From positions 186,001 through 250,000 of the forward strand of contig NZ_JAOSZE010000005.1 in assembly GCF_025630775.1 (NCBI RefSeq): a DNA stretch of 64,000 nt, written 5' to 3'. The position numbers were made by a program, and so were the translations under genes. Position 1 is the first letter of the stretch. Each line of letters begins with the position of its first letter. Below, piece after piece: positions 26,645 to 36,064 of the stretch. The notes under the pieces were generated by a model. The model made no database searches. It had not been told where the DNA came from and worked only from the letters and a program-made list of their open reading frames with translations. The DNA comes from Actinoplanes sp. KI2. Its GTDB lineage: Bacteria; Actinomycetota; Actinomycetes; Mycobacteriales; Micromonosporaceae.

Positions 26645-28363
26645 CTACCGCCCGGCCGGCTCTTCCCGGCCCTCCTCGCCGAACCAGCGGGCCAGCCGGC
26701 CGCGGCGGCTCACCGCCCGCAGCCGCCGCTCGGCCACGTCCCGCGCGGCCGCCGTCGCCACGATGAGCATGGCGTCGCCGGTACGCAGGCGGGTGTCCGG
26801 GCCCGGCACGAAACCGGCGCCGTCCCGCACGATCAGCGTCACCGAGGCACCGACCGGCAGTCGCAGCTCGTCGATGTGCACCCCGGCCAGCCGCGAGCCC
26901 GGCGCCACGTCCAGTTGCAGCAGGTCGGCGGCGATGTTCTCGAGCGGCGCGGTCTCCACGTGGATCTCGGCGGGCTCGGCCGGCGCGGTCACTCCGAGCA
27001 TCCGGGCCGCCGGGCCGAGCGTGCTCGCCTGCACCAGGGTGAAGATGATCACGAGCAGGAAGACCGCGTCGAACAGGCCGTCCGCGCCCGGCGTGCCGGC
27101 CGAGAGCGGGATGGTGGCCAGCACGATCGGCACGGCTCCGCGCAATCCCGCCCAGGAGAGGAAGGCCGTGCCCCGCCACCCCACCCGGAGCGGCGCGGGC
27201 TCGCCGCGCCGTTCGTAAGACGAGGCGTCGGCGGCCGCACCGCCGCGACCCGGGGACCCGCCGCGCGGACCGGCCGGACGGCGTCCCAGCCCGCGCAGGC
27301 CGGCCGCCCAGCCCCGCATGCCGGCCGCGCTGCCCCGCGGACCGGCCGCGCTGCCCCGCGGACCGGCCGGGCGGCGCCGCAGACCACGTACCGGGCGGGC
27401 CGCCACGGCCGCGATCACCACCGACAGCGGGCGGGCCAGCAGCACCAGGGCCAGGCCGGCGACCAGGGCCGGCACCAGCGCGCCGCCCAGCCGGCCGGGC
27501 GAGGCGAGCAGGCCGAGCAGCACGAACAGGCCGATCTGGGCGACCCAGGCGAGCCCGTCGGCGAAGCCGAGGACGGCCCGGCGGTGCGGCAGCCGGCCAT
27601 TGCCGAGAACCACCCCGGCCACGTAGACGGCGAGGAACCCGGAGGCGTGTGCGACCGCGCCGGCCGCATAGGCGAGGACGGTCAGGCCGACCGCGGCAAT
27701 CGGGTAGAGGCCGGCCGAGGGCAGCGCCGCGCGCCGCAGCGTCCACCGTCCGGCCGCGCCCACCCCGAATCCGATCACGGCGCCGGCGGCCAGTTCGTAC
27801 CCGACCATCAGCCCCTCGTACCACCAGGGGTGCTCGACCACCGCGGTGGCCGACAGCAGGACGACCAGCAGGACCACCGGGGCGTCGTTGAGGCCGGACT
27901 CCGCCTCCAGGGTGGCCACCAGGCGCGGCGGCAACCGCAGGCGGCGCAGCGTCGCGAAGACCGCGGCGGCGTCGGTCGAGGAGAGCACGGCGCCGTAGAG
28001 CAGCGCCAACCGCCAATCAAGACCCAGGATCAGATGTACGCAGAGGCCGACCACGACGACGCTGACCGCCACGCCGATCGTCGCGAGCGAGGCGCTGAGC
28101 CCGAGCACCGGCCGCAGCGTGCTCCACCGCGCGGTCAGCCCGCCCTCCGCGATGATCACGATGAGCGCGCAGAAGCCGAGGGTCCGGGTGAGCTCGGCGT
28201 CGTCGAAGCGGATGCCCAGGCCCGCCTCCCCGAGGACCATGCCGAGGGCCAGATAGACCAGCAGGCTGGGCAGGCCGAGGCGGGTCGACAGGCGCACCGC
28301 GGCCACCGCCACCAGCAGCACCGCGGCGCCGATGAGCAGCGCGACGTCCAGGTGACCGGTCAC
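26645..28363 (-). CDS. Cation/proton antiporter (CPA1 NhaP2/CvrA type) with RCK_C domain
   Basis: 572 aa. About 12 membrane helices with the CPA1 ion-site text LSSTDAAAVFATLRR and ESGLNDAPVVLL, then a cytoplasmic TrkA-C/RCK_C domain (~480-560: AGVHIDELRLPVGASVTLIV). It would exchange K+ or Na+ for H+. Residues ~324-390 hold a Gly/Arg/Ala/Pro-rich insert of PAGPRGSA-type repeats between helices, not part of the usual fold. GTG 28363 overlaps the DUF167 stop (GTGA). C-terminus is charged. Confidence 0.9.
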   Translation of the reverse strand: MTGHLDVALLIGAAVLLVAVAAVRLSTRLGLPSLLVYLALGMVLGEAGLGIRFDDAELTRTLGFCALIVIIAEGGLTARWSTLRPVLGLSASLATIGVAVSVVVVGLCVHLILGLDWRLALLYGAVLSSTDAAAVFATLRRLRLPPRLVATLEAESGLNDAPVVLLVVLLSATAVVEHPWWYEGLMVGYELAAGAVIGFGVGAAGRWTLRRAALPSAGLYPIAAVGLTVLAYAAGAVAHASGFLAVYVAGVVLGNGRLPHRRAVLGFADGLAWVAQIGLFVLLGLLASPGRLGGALVPALVAGLALVLLARPLSVVIAAVAARPVRGLRRRPAGPRGSAAGPRGSAAGMRGWAAGLRGLGRRPAGPRGGSPGRGGAAADASSYERRGEPAPLRVGWRGTAFLSWAGLRGAVPIVLATIPLSAGTPGADGLFDAVFLLVIIFTLVQASTLGPAARMLGVTAPAEPAEIHVETAPLENIAADLLQLDVAPGSRLAGVHIDELRLPVGASVTLIVRDGAGFVPGPDTRLRTGDAMLIVATAAARDVAERRLRAVSRRGRLARWFGEEGREEPAGR

Positions 28364-28659
28364 GTGCCGTCCCGCAGCGCGGCGAGGCGGCTGCGGATCT
28401 CGTCCCCGGCCGGCACCGTGAACACCTTGTCCCGGCTGGTCGCGCCGATCTTGAGCGCCACCTCCCCGGCCCGCAGGCCGAGTGCGCCGGCGAGGGCCTT
28501 GCGCACCGCCTCGGTGGCCTTGCCGTCGACCGCGGGCGCGGCCACCGCCACGATCAGCGCGGGCCCGTGCGGGCCGTCATAGCGACCACCCACCCGATCT
28601 CGCCCGGCACCGGGCCGGACGCGTACCGCGACGGATTGACCGGAGGCGTGGTTGACCAT
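28360..28659 (-). CDS. DUF167 (YggU-family) protein
   Basis: 99 aa alpha/beta protein of unknown function. VAVRVRPGAGRDRVGGRYDG, then VDGKATEAVRKALAGALGLR and GEVALKIGATSRDKVF, are the three conserved DUF167 blocks. ATG 28659. It ends inside the start of the antiporter gene. The family often lies near yggS/yggT/divIVA in bacteria, as here. Confidence 0.92.
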   Translation of the reverse strand: MVNHASGQSVAVRVRPGAGRDRVGGRYDGPHGPALIVAVAAPAVDGKATEAVRKALAGALGLRAGEVALKIGATSRDKVFTVPAGDEIRSRLAALRDGT

Positions 28660-28708
28660 GCCTCATTGTGCCGGGAAATGCGGCCCGTGATCGCCGAGGT
28701 GACCAGGC

Positions 28709-29566
28709 TCAACGCCGCGCGGCGCCGGCCACCAGGCGATCGACCGGGCGGCACAGGCCGCAGGGGCTGAAACCGAGCTCGACCGCCTCGTTCACCGGGA
28801 TCGGCTCGGTGAGCTTGCCGACCAGGTGCGGACAGTCGGCGACGTGGTAGCGCGGACGGCCGTCGACGACCAGCACCTCGCCGTTGAGGCGGGCCACCCG
28901 GACGGCGTCGGCCGGGCTGACCTTCTGCGGGAGCGGCTCGTCGGCCGGATCCTCCTCGTCGGCGTCGTCCAACTCGTCGCCGCCGTCCGGGCCGGCGTCG
29001 AAGTCATCGCCCACCGCGACCGGCTCGGCGTGCACCGGCTCGGCGTGCACCGGCTCGGTCTGGCGCCAGGCGGGCTCGTCGGAGCTCTCCCGCTCGGCTG
29101 CGGGGGTGGTCAGGCCGTCCACGGCGTCGCGCCGCCCGGCCTCGTACGCCTCGTCGACCGCGGGAACGGGCTCGACCTCGTCGTAGTCGTCGTAGGCGAC
29201 CGGCTCCAGCTGGACAGTCTCGCGCTTGTCCGACAAATCGGACTGGGCCGATTCAGTTGATTCGGCGGCGAACACGGCTCCGCCCGGGGCAAAATCGTCC
29301 ATGCCGCGTTCGGGCGACGTGGCCTCCGCGGCAAACTCGGGCGCCGCGGGGCCCGGCATCGCCCCGGCCGCGGCTCCGCGGGCTGCGGCTCCACGGGCCC
29401 CGGCTGCGCGAGCCACGGCGTTCCGCCGCGCGCCGATGATCAGGGCGACCGCGGCCAGCAGGCTGGCCACGATCGAACCGATGAGCAGACCGCTCGATCC
29501 GCCGGTGAGGCCGAGCACGAGCAACGTCACCGCGACGAGGATGAGCAGCAAGCTAGCAACGATCAT
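28709..29566 (-). CDS. Membrane protein with C-terminal Cys/His cluster
   Basis: 285 aa. Two N-terminal membrane helices (MIVASLLLILVAVTLLVLGL; LLIGSIVASLLAAVALIIGA), an Ala/Arg-rich linker, a long acidic disordered region with a PVHAEPVHAE duplication, and a C-terminal module YHVADCPHLVGK-17 residues-FSPCGLCRPV. The His and three Cys residues suggest a small metal-binding knuckle, as in Ada-like or YHxxxC proteins. Place: next to wag31 and the division genes. Function unknown; a polar or septal membrane role is inferred only from position. Confidence 0.7.
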   Translation of the reverse strand: MIVASLLLILVAVTLLVLGLTGGSSGLLIGSIVASLLAAVALIIGARRNAVARAAGARGAAARGAAAGAMPGPAAPEFAAEATSPERGMDDFAPGGAVFAAESTESAQSDLSDKRETVQLEPVAYDDYDEVEPVPAVDEAYEAGRRDAVDGLTTPAAERESSDEPAWRQTEPVHAEPVHAEPVAVGDDFDAGPDGGDELDDADEEDPADEPLPQKVSPADAVRVARLNGEVLVVDGRPRYHVADCPHLVGKLTEPIPVNEAVELGFSPCGLCRPVDRLVAGAARR

Positions 29567-29635
29567 GGCTCATCCTCGTCGGGTTCCTGGTCAGCTCGTC
29601 CTTCAGGGGTACTGCCGAGGGGTGTCGGCGACCGG

Positions 29636-30451
29636 TCAGCGCCCGGACTCGATGGCGCCGGTGCGGGAGCCGCCGTACGACCCGGCCAGGCCGGCCGCGG
29701 CGAGACCGCCGGAACCACCGACCGCGCGCTGCGAGTCGGCCCGGGTCAGCTCGGCCTCGAGACCCTGCCCGCGACCGTCGAGGTCACGCAGCTGGCTCTC
29801 CAGGTACGCCTTGAGGCGCGTGCGGTACTCCCGCTCGAACTGCTTGAGCTCCTCGATGTGCTTCTGCAGCGCCGACCGCTTCGCGTCCAGGCCACCCATG
29901 GCCTCCTGGTGACGCTGGCGGGCGTCGCGCTCGAGCGCGTCGGCCTTGGCCCGCGCCTCGCGGGTGACCTCCTCCGCCTTGGACCGGGCGTCGGAGAGAA
30001 GCTTGTCGGCCTCGCGACGGGCGTCGGCCACGTGGTCGTCGGCCGTGCGCTGGGCCATCATCAGCACGCGCAGGGCCTGCTGCTCGCCGTCGCCGGTGCC
30101 GCCGCCGGGAGCGCCGACCGGGCCCTGGGCCCGCACCTGCTCCAGCTCGGCCTGCATCTGACGGGCGGCCTGCTCGGCCTGCGCCTTGTCCCGCTGGACG
30201 CGGTCCAGCTGGGCCTTCATCTCGTTGAGCTCGGCAGCGAGGCGGGGGTCGGCGCCCGAGACGGCTGGCGCGCCACCCCGGCCGCCGCGCTCCACCTGGG
30301 CGCGCAGCTCGTTGTTCTCCTCGATCAGACGGGCGAGCTCGCGCTCGACCTCGTCCAGGAAGGCGTCGACCTCCTCCTCGTCGTACCCCCGCTTGCCGAT
30401 CGGGGGTTTCTTGAAGGCGACGTTGTGCACGTCGGCCGGGGTCAGCGGCAT
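29636..30451 (-). CDS. wag31: Cell division initiation protein DivIVA/Wag31
   Basis: 271 aa. The membrane-binding N-terminal DivIVA domain (PLTPADVHNVAFKKPPIGKR, GYDEEEVDAFLDEVE) is followed by a coiled coil (~30-60 and ~75-225) with an unstructured Gly-rich break, and a Gly/Ser-rich tail. It marks curved membrane at poles and septa and directs polar wall growth in actinobacteria. Start ATG 30451. The gene lies in the conserved ftsZ-yggS-sepF-yggT-wag31 order. Essential in mycobacteria and streptomycetes. Confidence 0.96.
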   Translation of the reverse strand: MPLTPADVHNVAFKKPPIGKRGYDEEEVDAFLDEVERELARLIEENNELRAQVERGGRGGAPAVSGADPRLAAELNEMKAQLDRVQRDKAQAEQAARQMQAELEQVRAQGPVGAPGGGTGDGEQQALRVLMMAQRTADDHVADARREADKLLSDARSKAEEVTREARAKADALERDARQRHQEAMGGLDAKRSALQKHIEELKQFEREYRTRLKAYLESQLRDLDGRGQGLEAELTRADSQRAVGGSGGLAAAGLAGSYGGSRTGAIESGR

Positions 30452-30495
30452 CGCATCTCCTCGGGTCAGTCGCGGCCGCGGTGTGGGGCTGCTGT

Positions 30496-30801
30496 CTAGC
30501 TGTAGTTCCGGATCAGGTTGGCGAGCACGAACTCCATGAGCACGAACAGGATAACCAGCAGCACGATGAAAGCCAGGTCCAAGCTCACGTTACCAATGCG
30601 CAACGGTGGGATCACCCGCCTCAACGCCTTGAGGGGCGGATCAGTGACGGTCCACACCGTCTCCAACGCCGCCGCGGCGCCACGGCCGGGTTGCCACCGC
30701 CGTCCGTACTGGAGCACCGCCGACAGGACGAACCTCGCCAGCAGAACCAGGAAGAAAAGGTAGACGATGAGATAGAGGATCTGGAACAGGATCGACAGCA
30801 C
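30496..30801 (-). CDS. YggT-family membrane protein
   Basis: 101 aa with two membrane helices: ILFQILYLIVYLFFLVLLAR and LAFIVLLVILFVLMEFVLAN, separated by a loop with the family motif VTDPPLKALRRVIPPLRIGN. GTG start 30801. The family is found between sepF and divIVA in gram-positive bacteria and is linked to membrane or division functions that remain ill defined. Confidence 0.92.
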   Translation of the reverse strand: MLSILFQILYLIVYLFFLVLLARFVLSAVLQYGRRWQPGRGAAAALETVWTVTDPPLKALRRVIPPLRIGNVSLDLAFIVLLVILFVLMEFVLANLIRNYS

Positions 30802-30824
30802 TTCTGAGGGTCCCTCGTTCGGGT

Positions 30825-31529
30825 TCAGCTCTGGTTGAAGAACCCACCCTCAGCGATCTTGGCCTTGTCCTCCGCGGTGACCTGGACATTCGCCGGAGAG
30901 AGCAGGAAAACCCGGTTGGTCACGCGCTCGATCGTACCGCGAAGGCCGAACGCCAGTCCCGCCGCGAAATCGACCAGGCGGCGGGCGTCACCCTCATCCA
31001 TCTCGGTGAGATTGATGATCACCGGCACGCCGTCCCGGAAGTGCTCGCCGATGGTCCGCGCCTCCCGGTACGTGGTCGGGTGCAGCGTCGTGATCTGGTA
31101 CCGCTGCTCCTCCTCGACCGGGCGCGGAGCCGGCTGCGGCGCGTGCACCCGCTCCTCGGCCAGGGCCAGGTTGTCCCGGGTCTGGTAGCTCACCGGGGTG
31201 ACGGGCTCACTCGCCATGGTCGACCGAGTGATGGAACGCACGCGGGCCCGATCCCCGGCGTCCACCCGATCGTGGTCGTCGCGGTCGATCCGGGAGAGCC
31301 GGTCCGACGGGCGGGACCGCTCGCCGCGGGCGCGCGGGACGGTCCGCTCCTCCTCGAGGTCGTCGTCCTCGTCGGCGAACTCGTCGGCGTAGCGGTCCGA
31401 CGCGTACCGGTCGCGGTCACGGCTGCGGTCACGGTAAGAGCTCTCCCGATAGCCGCGCTCCTCGTACCCGGTCTCCTCGTCCTCCTCGACGAGGCCCAGC
31501 CAGACACCGGCCTTCCGAATCGCGCTCAT
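30825..31529 (-). CDS. sepF: Cell division protein SepF
   Basis: 234 aa. The N-terminal amphipathic helix ([18 protein letters not shown]) binds membrane; a long linker rich in Arg, Asp, Glu and Tyr follows (~20-130); the C-terminal SepF core spans ~140-225 ([57 protein letters not shown]). It anchors FtsZ to the membrane in bacteria without FtsA/ZipA. The linker is longer than in Bacillus but typical for actinobacteria. ATG 31529. Confidence 0.95.
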   Translation of the reverse strand: MSAIRKAGVWLGLVEEDEETGYEERGYRESSYRDRSRDRDRYASDRYADEFADEDDDLEEERTVPRARGERSRPSDRLSRIDRDDHDRVDAGDRARVRSITRSTMASEPVTPVSYQTRDNLALAEERVHAPQPAPRPVEEEQRYQITTLHPTTYREARTIGEHFRDGVPVIINLTEMDEGDARRLVDFAAGLAFGLRGTIERVTNRVFLLSPANVQVTAEDKAKIAEGGFFNQS

Positions 31530-31737
31530 GCCCCCACCCCATCCCGCATCGCGAAAGTGCCGACCCGACCAGCCATGTCCCCCACCTTTTGTCCGCTGCG
31601 CGGCGCGCGCCCCCCGGCGTACCGCATCCCCCCTTGCACGGGCAGCGATCCGATCCGGACCGGCGACCCGCGGCGAAACCGTGCCCCAAAGCTTTCGCTT
31701 TAAACGACACCTATGTAGTTTGCTGCCCGCCGCAAGG

Positions 31738-32442
31738 CTACCGCAGCGTGTTTCGCATTCCGAGCAAAGAAGTGCCGATCCGGACGTGTGTCGCTCCGTG
31801 CCGAATCGCCGCTTCCAGGTCGCCGCTCATCCCGGCCGAGACCGTGGTCGCCTCCGGATGGATCGACACCAGGCGCGCGGTGACCGTGGCGAGGTGCTCG
31901 AACGCGCGGTCCGGATCCCAGTCCTGCGGCGCGACCGCCATCACTCCGCCCAGGCGCAGCGCCGCCGAGGCCGCCACGAGGTCGGATATCCGCCAGATGT
32001 CGTCGCCGGCCGCACCGCCCCGGTCCGGGTCGCCGTCGATGCTCACCTGGACGAGCACCTCGAGCGGTGTCGGCCGGCCGGCCGCCGCCCGGTCCACGGC
32101 GGTGGCCAGCCGCACGCTGTCCACCGACTCGACCACGTCAGCGTACGCGAGCACGGATCTGGCCTTGTTGCGCTGCAACTGCCCGATGAAGTGCCAGCGC
32201 GGCGCCGCGCCCTCGGCACGCACCGCGGCGGCCTTCGGCCCCGCCTCCTGGTCGCGGTTCTCCCCCACGTCGGTGACGCCGAGCCCGGCGAGCAGCACCA
32301 CGTCGCTCGCCGGATAGGTCTTGGTCACCGCGACCAGGGTGACGTCGTCCGCCGGCCGGCCCGCATCCACGCAGGCGCGGGCGATCCGCTCCCGGACCTC
32401 GGCGAGCGAGGCGGCGAGCTCGTCCCGGCGACCGGCGGTCAC
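31738..32442 (-). CDS. YggS/PROSC-family PLP homeostasis protein
   Basis: 234 aa TIM-barrel PLP-binding protein that buffers pyridoxal phosphate. The PLP lysine lies in [16 protein letters not shown], and [20 protein letters not shown] and [20 protein letters not shown] are the signature regions. GTG 32442 overlaps the ftsZ stop (GTGA). The motif normally written GEN.VQE is GENRDQE here. In many actinobacteria a pgeF gene lies between ftsZ and this gene; none is present. Confidence 0.95.
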   Translation of the reverse strand: MTAGRRDELAASLAEVRERIARACVDAGRPADDVTLVAVTKTYPASDVVLLAGLGVTDVGENRDQEAGPKAAAVRAEGAAPRWHFIGQLQRNKARSVLAYADVVESVDSVRLATAVDRAAAGRPTPLEVLVQVSIDGDPDRGGAAGDDIWRISDLVAASAALRLGGVMAVAPQDWDPDRAFEHLATVTARLVSIHPEATTVSAGMSGDLEAAIRHGATHVRIGTSLLGMRNTLR

Positions 32443-33560
32443 GAGCCGTTCTTGAGAAAGTCCGGCACGTCCACGTCGTCGAAGAGCACCCGGCGCGGCG
32501 TCTGCGCCGGCGGTGCCTGCACGGCGGGCGTGGAGGTCGTCGCCGACACCGGCGCGCCGGCCGGCTGGACCGGCGTCGCCTTGCGGGTCGTCTCGGCCGG
32601 CTTGTACGACGGGGCGCCGCCGTCGAACCCGGCCGCGATCACGGTGACCCGCACCTCGTCGCCGAGCGCGTCGTCGATGACCGCGCCGAAGATGATGTTG
32701 GCATCCGGGTGCGCGGCATCGGTGACCAGCTGAGCCGCGTCGTTGATCTCGAACAGGCCGAGGTCGGACCCGCCGGCGATGGACAGCAGGACGCCGCGCG
32801 CGCCGTCCATGCTCTGCTCGAGCAGCGGGCTGGAGATCGCCCGCTCGGCGGCCTCGACGGCGCGGTTGTCGCCGCGCGCGCTGCCGATGCCCATGAGCGC
32901 GCTGCCGGCGTTGCTCATCACGCTCTTGACGTCGGCGAAGTCCAGGTTGATCAGACCTGGCGTGGTGATCAGGTCGGTGATGCCCTGGACACCGGAGAGC
33001 AGCACCTGGTCGGCCTGGCGGAACGCGTCCATCATGCTGATGCCGCGGTCGCCGAGCGCGAGCAGCCGGTCGTTCGGGATCACGATGAGCGTGTCGCACT
33101 GGTTGCGCAGCTCCTCGATGCCCGACTCGGCCTGCACCTGGCGGCGCTTGCCCTCGAACGAGAACGGCCGGGTGACCACGCCGATGGTGAGCGCGCCGAG
33201 CTTGCGGGCGATGTTCGCCACGACCGGCGCGCCGCCGGTGCCGGTGCCGCCGCCCTCGCCGCAGGTCACGAAGACCATGTCGGCTCCCTTGAGAACCTCC
33301 TCGATCTCGTCGCGGTGATCCTCGGCGGCGTTCTTGCCGACGTCGGGCTGGGCGCCCGCGCCGAGGCCGCGGGTGAGCTCGCGGCCGACATCCAGCTTGA
33401 CGTCGGCGTCGCTCATCAGCAGCGCCTGGGCGTCGGTGTTGATCGCGATGAACTCGACTCCCTTGAGCCCCACCTCGATCATGCGGTTGACGGCGTTCAC
33501 GCCGCCGCCACCGATCCCGACGACCTTGATGACCGCCAGGTAGTTGTGTGGAGGTGTCAT
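32439..33560 (-). CDS. ftsZ: Cell division protein FtsZ
   Basis: 373 aa tubulin-like GTPase that forms the Z-ring. Signature [13 protein letters not shown] with the GTP loop at ~103-109; synergy loop text [15 protein letters not shown] is intact for GTP hydrolysis between subunits. A Pro/Ala-rich linker leads to the C-terminal peptide [13 protein letters not shown], the binding site for SepF and other partners. ATG 33560. A 261-bp gap to ftsQ holds a good promoter, consistent with separate ftsZ expression. Confidence 0.98.
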   Translation of the reverse strand: MTPPHNYLAVIKVVGIGGGGVNAVNRMIEVGLKGVEFIAINTDAQALLMSDADVKLDVGRELTRGLGAGAQPDVGKNAAEDHRDEIEEVLKGADMVFVTCGEGGGTGTGGAPVVANIARKLGALTIGVVTRPFSFEGKRRQVQAESGIEELRNQCDTLIVIPNDRLLALGDRGISMMDAFRQADQVLLSGVQGITDLITTPGLINLDFADVKSVMSNAGSALMGIGSARGDNRAVEAAERAISSPLLEQSMDGARGVLLSIAGGSDLGLFEINDAAQLVTDAAHPDANIIFGAVIDDALGDEVRVTVIAAGFDGGAPSYKPAETTRKATPVQPAGAPVSATTSTPAVQAPPAQTPRRVLFDDVDVPDFLKNGS

Positions 33561-33649
33561 CGGGCTCAGCCTTCCCTTCGGGGTGGACGAATGTCGCGGC
33601 GTAACAGCGACGTTCGCTGCCGGGTAAGGGAGGGCGAGGAAACCCTCAC

Positions 33650-33678
33650 CCTCTACTAGAGGCTTAGGGTTATGTCAA
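33650..33678 (-). promoter_or_regulatory. Predicted ftsZ promoter with palindrome over -10
   Basis: Minus strand TTGACA (33673-33678), 17-nt spacer, TAGAGG (33650-33655). The palindrome CCTCTA-C-TAGAGG (33650-33662) overlaps the -10 box, a natural place for a repressor. Gap position fits ftsZ-specific promoters known in other actinobacteria. About 90 bp of leader follow, with a GGTGAGG/CCTCGCC hairpin. Confidence 0.55.
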
Positions 33679-33821
33679 CCATCCATCCTCTGGAGGCAAC
33701 GTAAGCGGACTGCAGGCGTCAACCAAGGACCGGCGCGGCGTGTCGAGGGGCGCTTAAGTGGCGAATATCGGACCGCCCCGTAACCTCGGCCCGAATATGC
33801 CGTTCGTGGTTGAATGTCCGA

Positions 33822-34589
33822 TCAGCGGATGGTCACCACGAGCGGCGCGCTGACATCGATCTCCTGGTGCGCCTTTTTCAGCAGCGCGGTCGCCACCCGA
33901 CTCTTCGTGTCGTTCTCGGTGTCGTCGCCCCAGACCACCGTGCGGTTGCCGGTCAGCTGCAGGTGGATCTGCGCCGGCGCGGCCACCGAGATCTCCACCA
34001 ACTGCTCGCGCAGCTCCGGGCTGAGCGCACCGAGCACCTTCAGTGCCGACCGGGTGTTCAGATCGGCCGCTCCCGGCGCCGCGGTGCGGATCAGCGGCAG
34101 GCCGTCCGGCCGGCGGGTCACCTCCCGGTACGGGGTGCCGGTCTCGTCGATCAGGGACAGCTTGCCGGGCCCGGTCGGCACCGCCGCCACCGCCGTACGC
34201 TCCACCACCTCGACCACGAGCGTCGACGGCCAGCCGCGCTTGACCGTCACCCGGTCGACCGCCGGGATGGCCCGCACCCGGGCCCGCACCGCGCCCAGGT
34301 CGACCCGGGCCAGCGGCTCGTCCGGCGGCACGTCGACGGCCTGCTCGACCTGCACCGGGTCGATCGTCTGCACGCCGACCACCTTGACCTGCCGGACGGC
34401 GAGCACCGACGTGCCGTACACCACCCAGGTCAGCGCCCCGGCGACGACCAGCACCCCGGCCGCCACCGCCCAGGGCACGGCGGCCCGCAACCGGCGCCGG
34501 CGGGCGCGGGCCATGAACCGCCGGGCCGAGGACGGCACCGCGTCGGTGTTCGCCCGGACCAGCCGCCAGTTGCGCCCGCCCGCACTCAT
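33822..34589 (-). CDS. ftsQ: Cell division protein FtsQ
   Basis: 255 aa bitopic protein. A basic cytoplasmic tail is followed by one membrane helix (~38-60: AVPWAVAAGVLVVAGALTWV), then the POTRA domain (VRQVKVVGVQTIDPVQVEQA) and the beta domain (RGWPSTLVVEVVERTAVAAV). It bridges early and late divisome members with FtsL and FtsB. ATG 34589 lies 5 bp after the murC stop. Confidence 0.94.
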   Translation of the reverse strand: MSAGGRNWRLVRANTDAVPSSARRFMARARRRRLRAAVPWAVAAGVLVVAGALTWVVYGTSVLAVRQVKVVGVQTIDPVQVEQAVDVPPDEPLARVDLGAVRARVRAIPAVDRVTVKRGWPSTLVVEVVERTAVAAVPTGPGKLSLIDETGTPYREVTRRPDGLPLIRTAAPGAADLNTRSALKVLGALSPELREQLVEISVAAPAQIHLQLTGNRTVVWGDDTENDTKSRVATALLKKAHQEIDVSAPLVVTIR

Positions 34590-34593
34590 CGGG

Positions 34594-36021
34594 TCAGATC
34601 GCCCGCTCCGCCGCGAGGGCGGCCAGCAACTCGTCGCCCATCAGCGAGATCGGCGGCGCGCCCATGGTGACCACGACGTCGCCCGGACGGCTGCGGCGAA
34701 CCACCTCGGCCGGCACGTCCTCCCAGTCCGGTACGAAGACCTTGTGCTCGGCGGGCAGATCGATCGCGGCGGTCAGCGCCACCCCGCCCTCGCCCGGCCC
34801 GCGCACCTCGCCCGGCCCGAAGACCTCCATCACGATCACCTGGTCGGCGATCGCCAGCCCCTCGGCCAGCTCGGCCTGCAGGTCACGGGTGCGGTACACC
34901 CGGTACGGCTGGAAGACCACCAGCAGGCGGCCGTCGCCGGCCACCTCACGCAGGGTCAGCAGCGCCGCCTTCACCGAGGTCGGGTGGTACGCGTACTCGT
35001 CGTAGACGCGCACCCCGGCGGCGATGCCCTTGCGCTCGAAGCGCCGGCGCACGCCCGGGAACGACTCCAGCGCCTCGGTGATCTTTTCGAGCGGCAGGCC
35101 CAGGCGCAGCGCGGTGAGCACCGCCGCCGCGCTGTTGAGGCCCATGTGCCGGCCGGGCAGCGCCAGCTTGATCTCGCCGAGCTCCTGGCCGTCCAGCGAG
35201 GCCAGGTAGCGCACCCCGCTCACGGTGGAGACGACCTCGCTGATCCGCAGATCGGCGTCGGCGCTCTCGCCGTACGTGAAAACGGTCTTGCCCTGAGCGC
35301 GCAGCGACGCGATCAGGCCTTGGGTCCCGGGGTCGTCGGCGCACGTCACCACGAAGCCGTCGGCGTCGGTGAGCCCGGCGAACTCGAGGAAGCCGGCCTT
35401 CAGCCCGTCCAGGTCGCCCCAGTTGTTGAGGTGGTCGGCCTCGATGTTCGTGATGATCGCGACGTGCGGCCGGTAGATCAGGAACGACTTGTCGCTCTCG
35501 TCCGCCTCGGCCACGAAGTGCGGCCCGGTGCCGTGGTGCCCGTTCGAGCCGGCCTCGGAGATCTCGCCGCCGATCACGAACGACGGGTCCTGCCCGGCGT
35601 GCTGCAGGATCACCGTCATGATCGAGGTGGTGGTGGTCTTGCCGTGCGTGCCGGCCACCGCGATGGTCTGCCGGTTGGTCATGGCGGCGGCCAGCGCCTC
35701 GGAGCGGTGCATGATCCGCAGGCCGCGGCGGCGGGCCTCGACCAGCTCGAGGTGGTCCTGCGGGATCGCGGTCGAATAGACCACGGTGTCCACCCCGTCG
35801 AGGTTCTCCGCGACGTGGGCCATGTGCACGGTGCCGCCGAGCGCGCGCAGCGCGGCCAGCGCCGGCCACTCGCGCAGCTCGCTGCCGGAGACCGGCACGC
35901 CCCGGGTGAGCAACAGCCGGGCCAGGCCGCCCATGCCGACCCCGCCGATACCGATCAGGTGCACGCTGCCCAGGTCCTCGGCGGTCAACTCGCCGGCCGG
36001 GCTGAGCTCCGTGGTGTTCAC
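34594..36021 (-). CDS. murC: UDP-N-acetylmuramate--L-alanine ligase MurC
   Basis: 475 aa cytoplasmic Mur ligase adding L-Ala to UDP-MurNAc (or UDP-MurNGlyc). Rossmann start SVHLIGIGGVGMGGLARLLL, ATP loop VAGTHGKTTTTSI, NIEADHLNNWGDL, and DEYAYHPTSVKAAL at the C-terminal domain. GTG 36021 is favoured by GGAGGAGG ending 3-4 nt upstream; the frame extends 24 codons more without support. Confidence 0.97.
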   Translation of the reverse strand: MNTTELSPAGELTAEDLGSVHLIGIGGVGMGGLARLLLTRGVPVSGSELREWPALAALRALGGTVHMAHVAENLDGVDTVVYSTAIPQDHLELVEARRRGLRIMHRSEALAAAMTNRQTIAVAGTHGKTTTTSIMTVILQHAGQDPSFVIGGEISEAGSNGHHGTGPHFVAEADESDKSFLIYRPHVAIITNIEADHLNNWGDLDGLKAGFLEFAGLTDADGFVVTCADDPGTQGLIASLRAQGKTVFTYGESADADLRISEVVSTVSGVRYLASLDGQELGEIKLALPGRHMGLNSAAAVLTALRLGLPLEKITEALESFPGVRRRFERKGIAAGVRVYDEYAYHPTSVKAALLTLREVAGDGRLLVVFQPYRVYRTRDLQAELAEGLAIADQVIVMEVFGPGEVRGPGEGGVALTAAIDLPAEHKVFVPDWEDVPAEVVRRSRPGDVVVTMGAPPISLMGDELLAALAAERAI

Positions 36022-36064
36022 AAGCCTCCTCCGGAGAAAAAGGACATCGCACCATTCCCCAAAA

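Noticed and set aside
31429..31710. 93-codon minus-strand ORF overlapping the sepF start
   Set aside because: Out of frame with sepF, Gly/Arg/Trp-rich, no ribosome site and no conserved look. The 208-bp gap upstream of sepF is better read as leader sequence.
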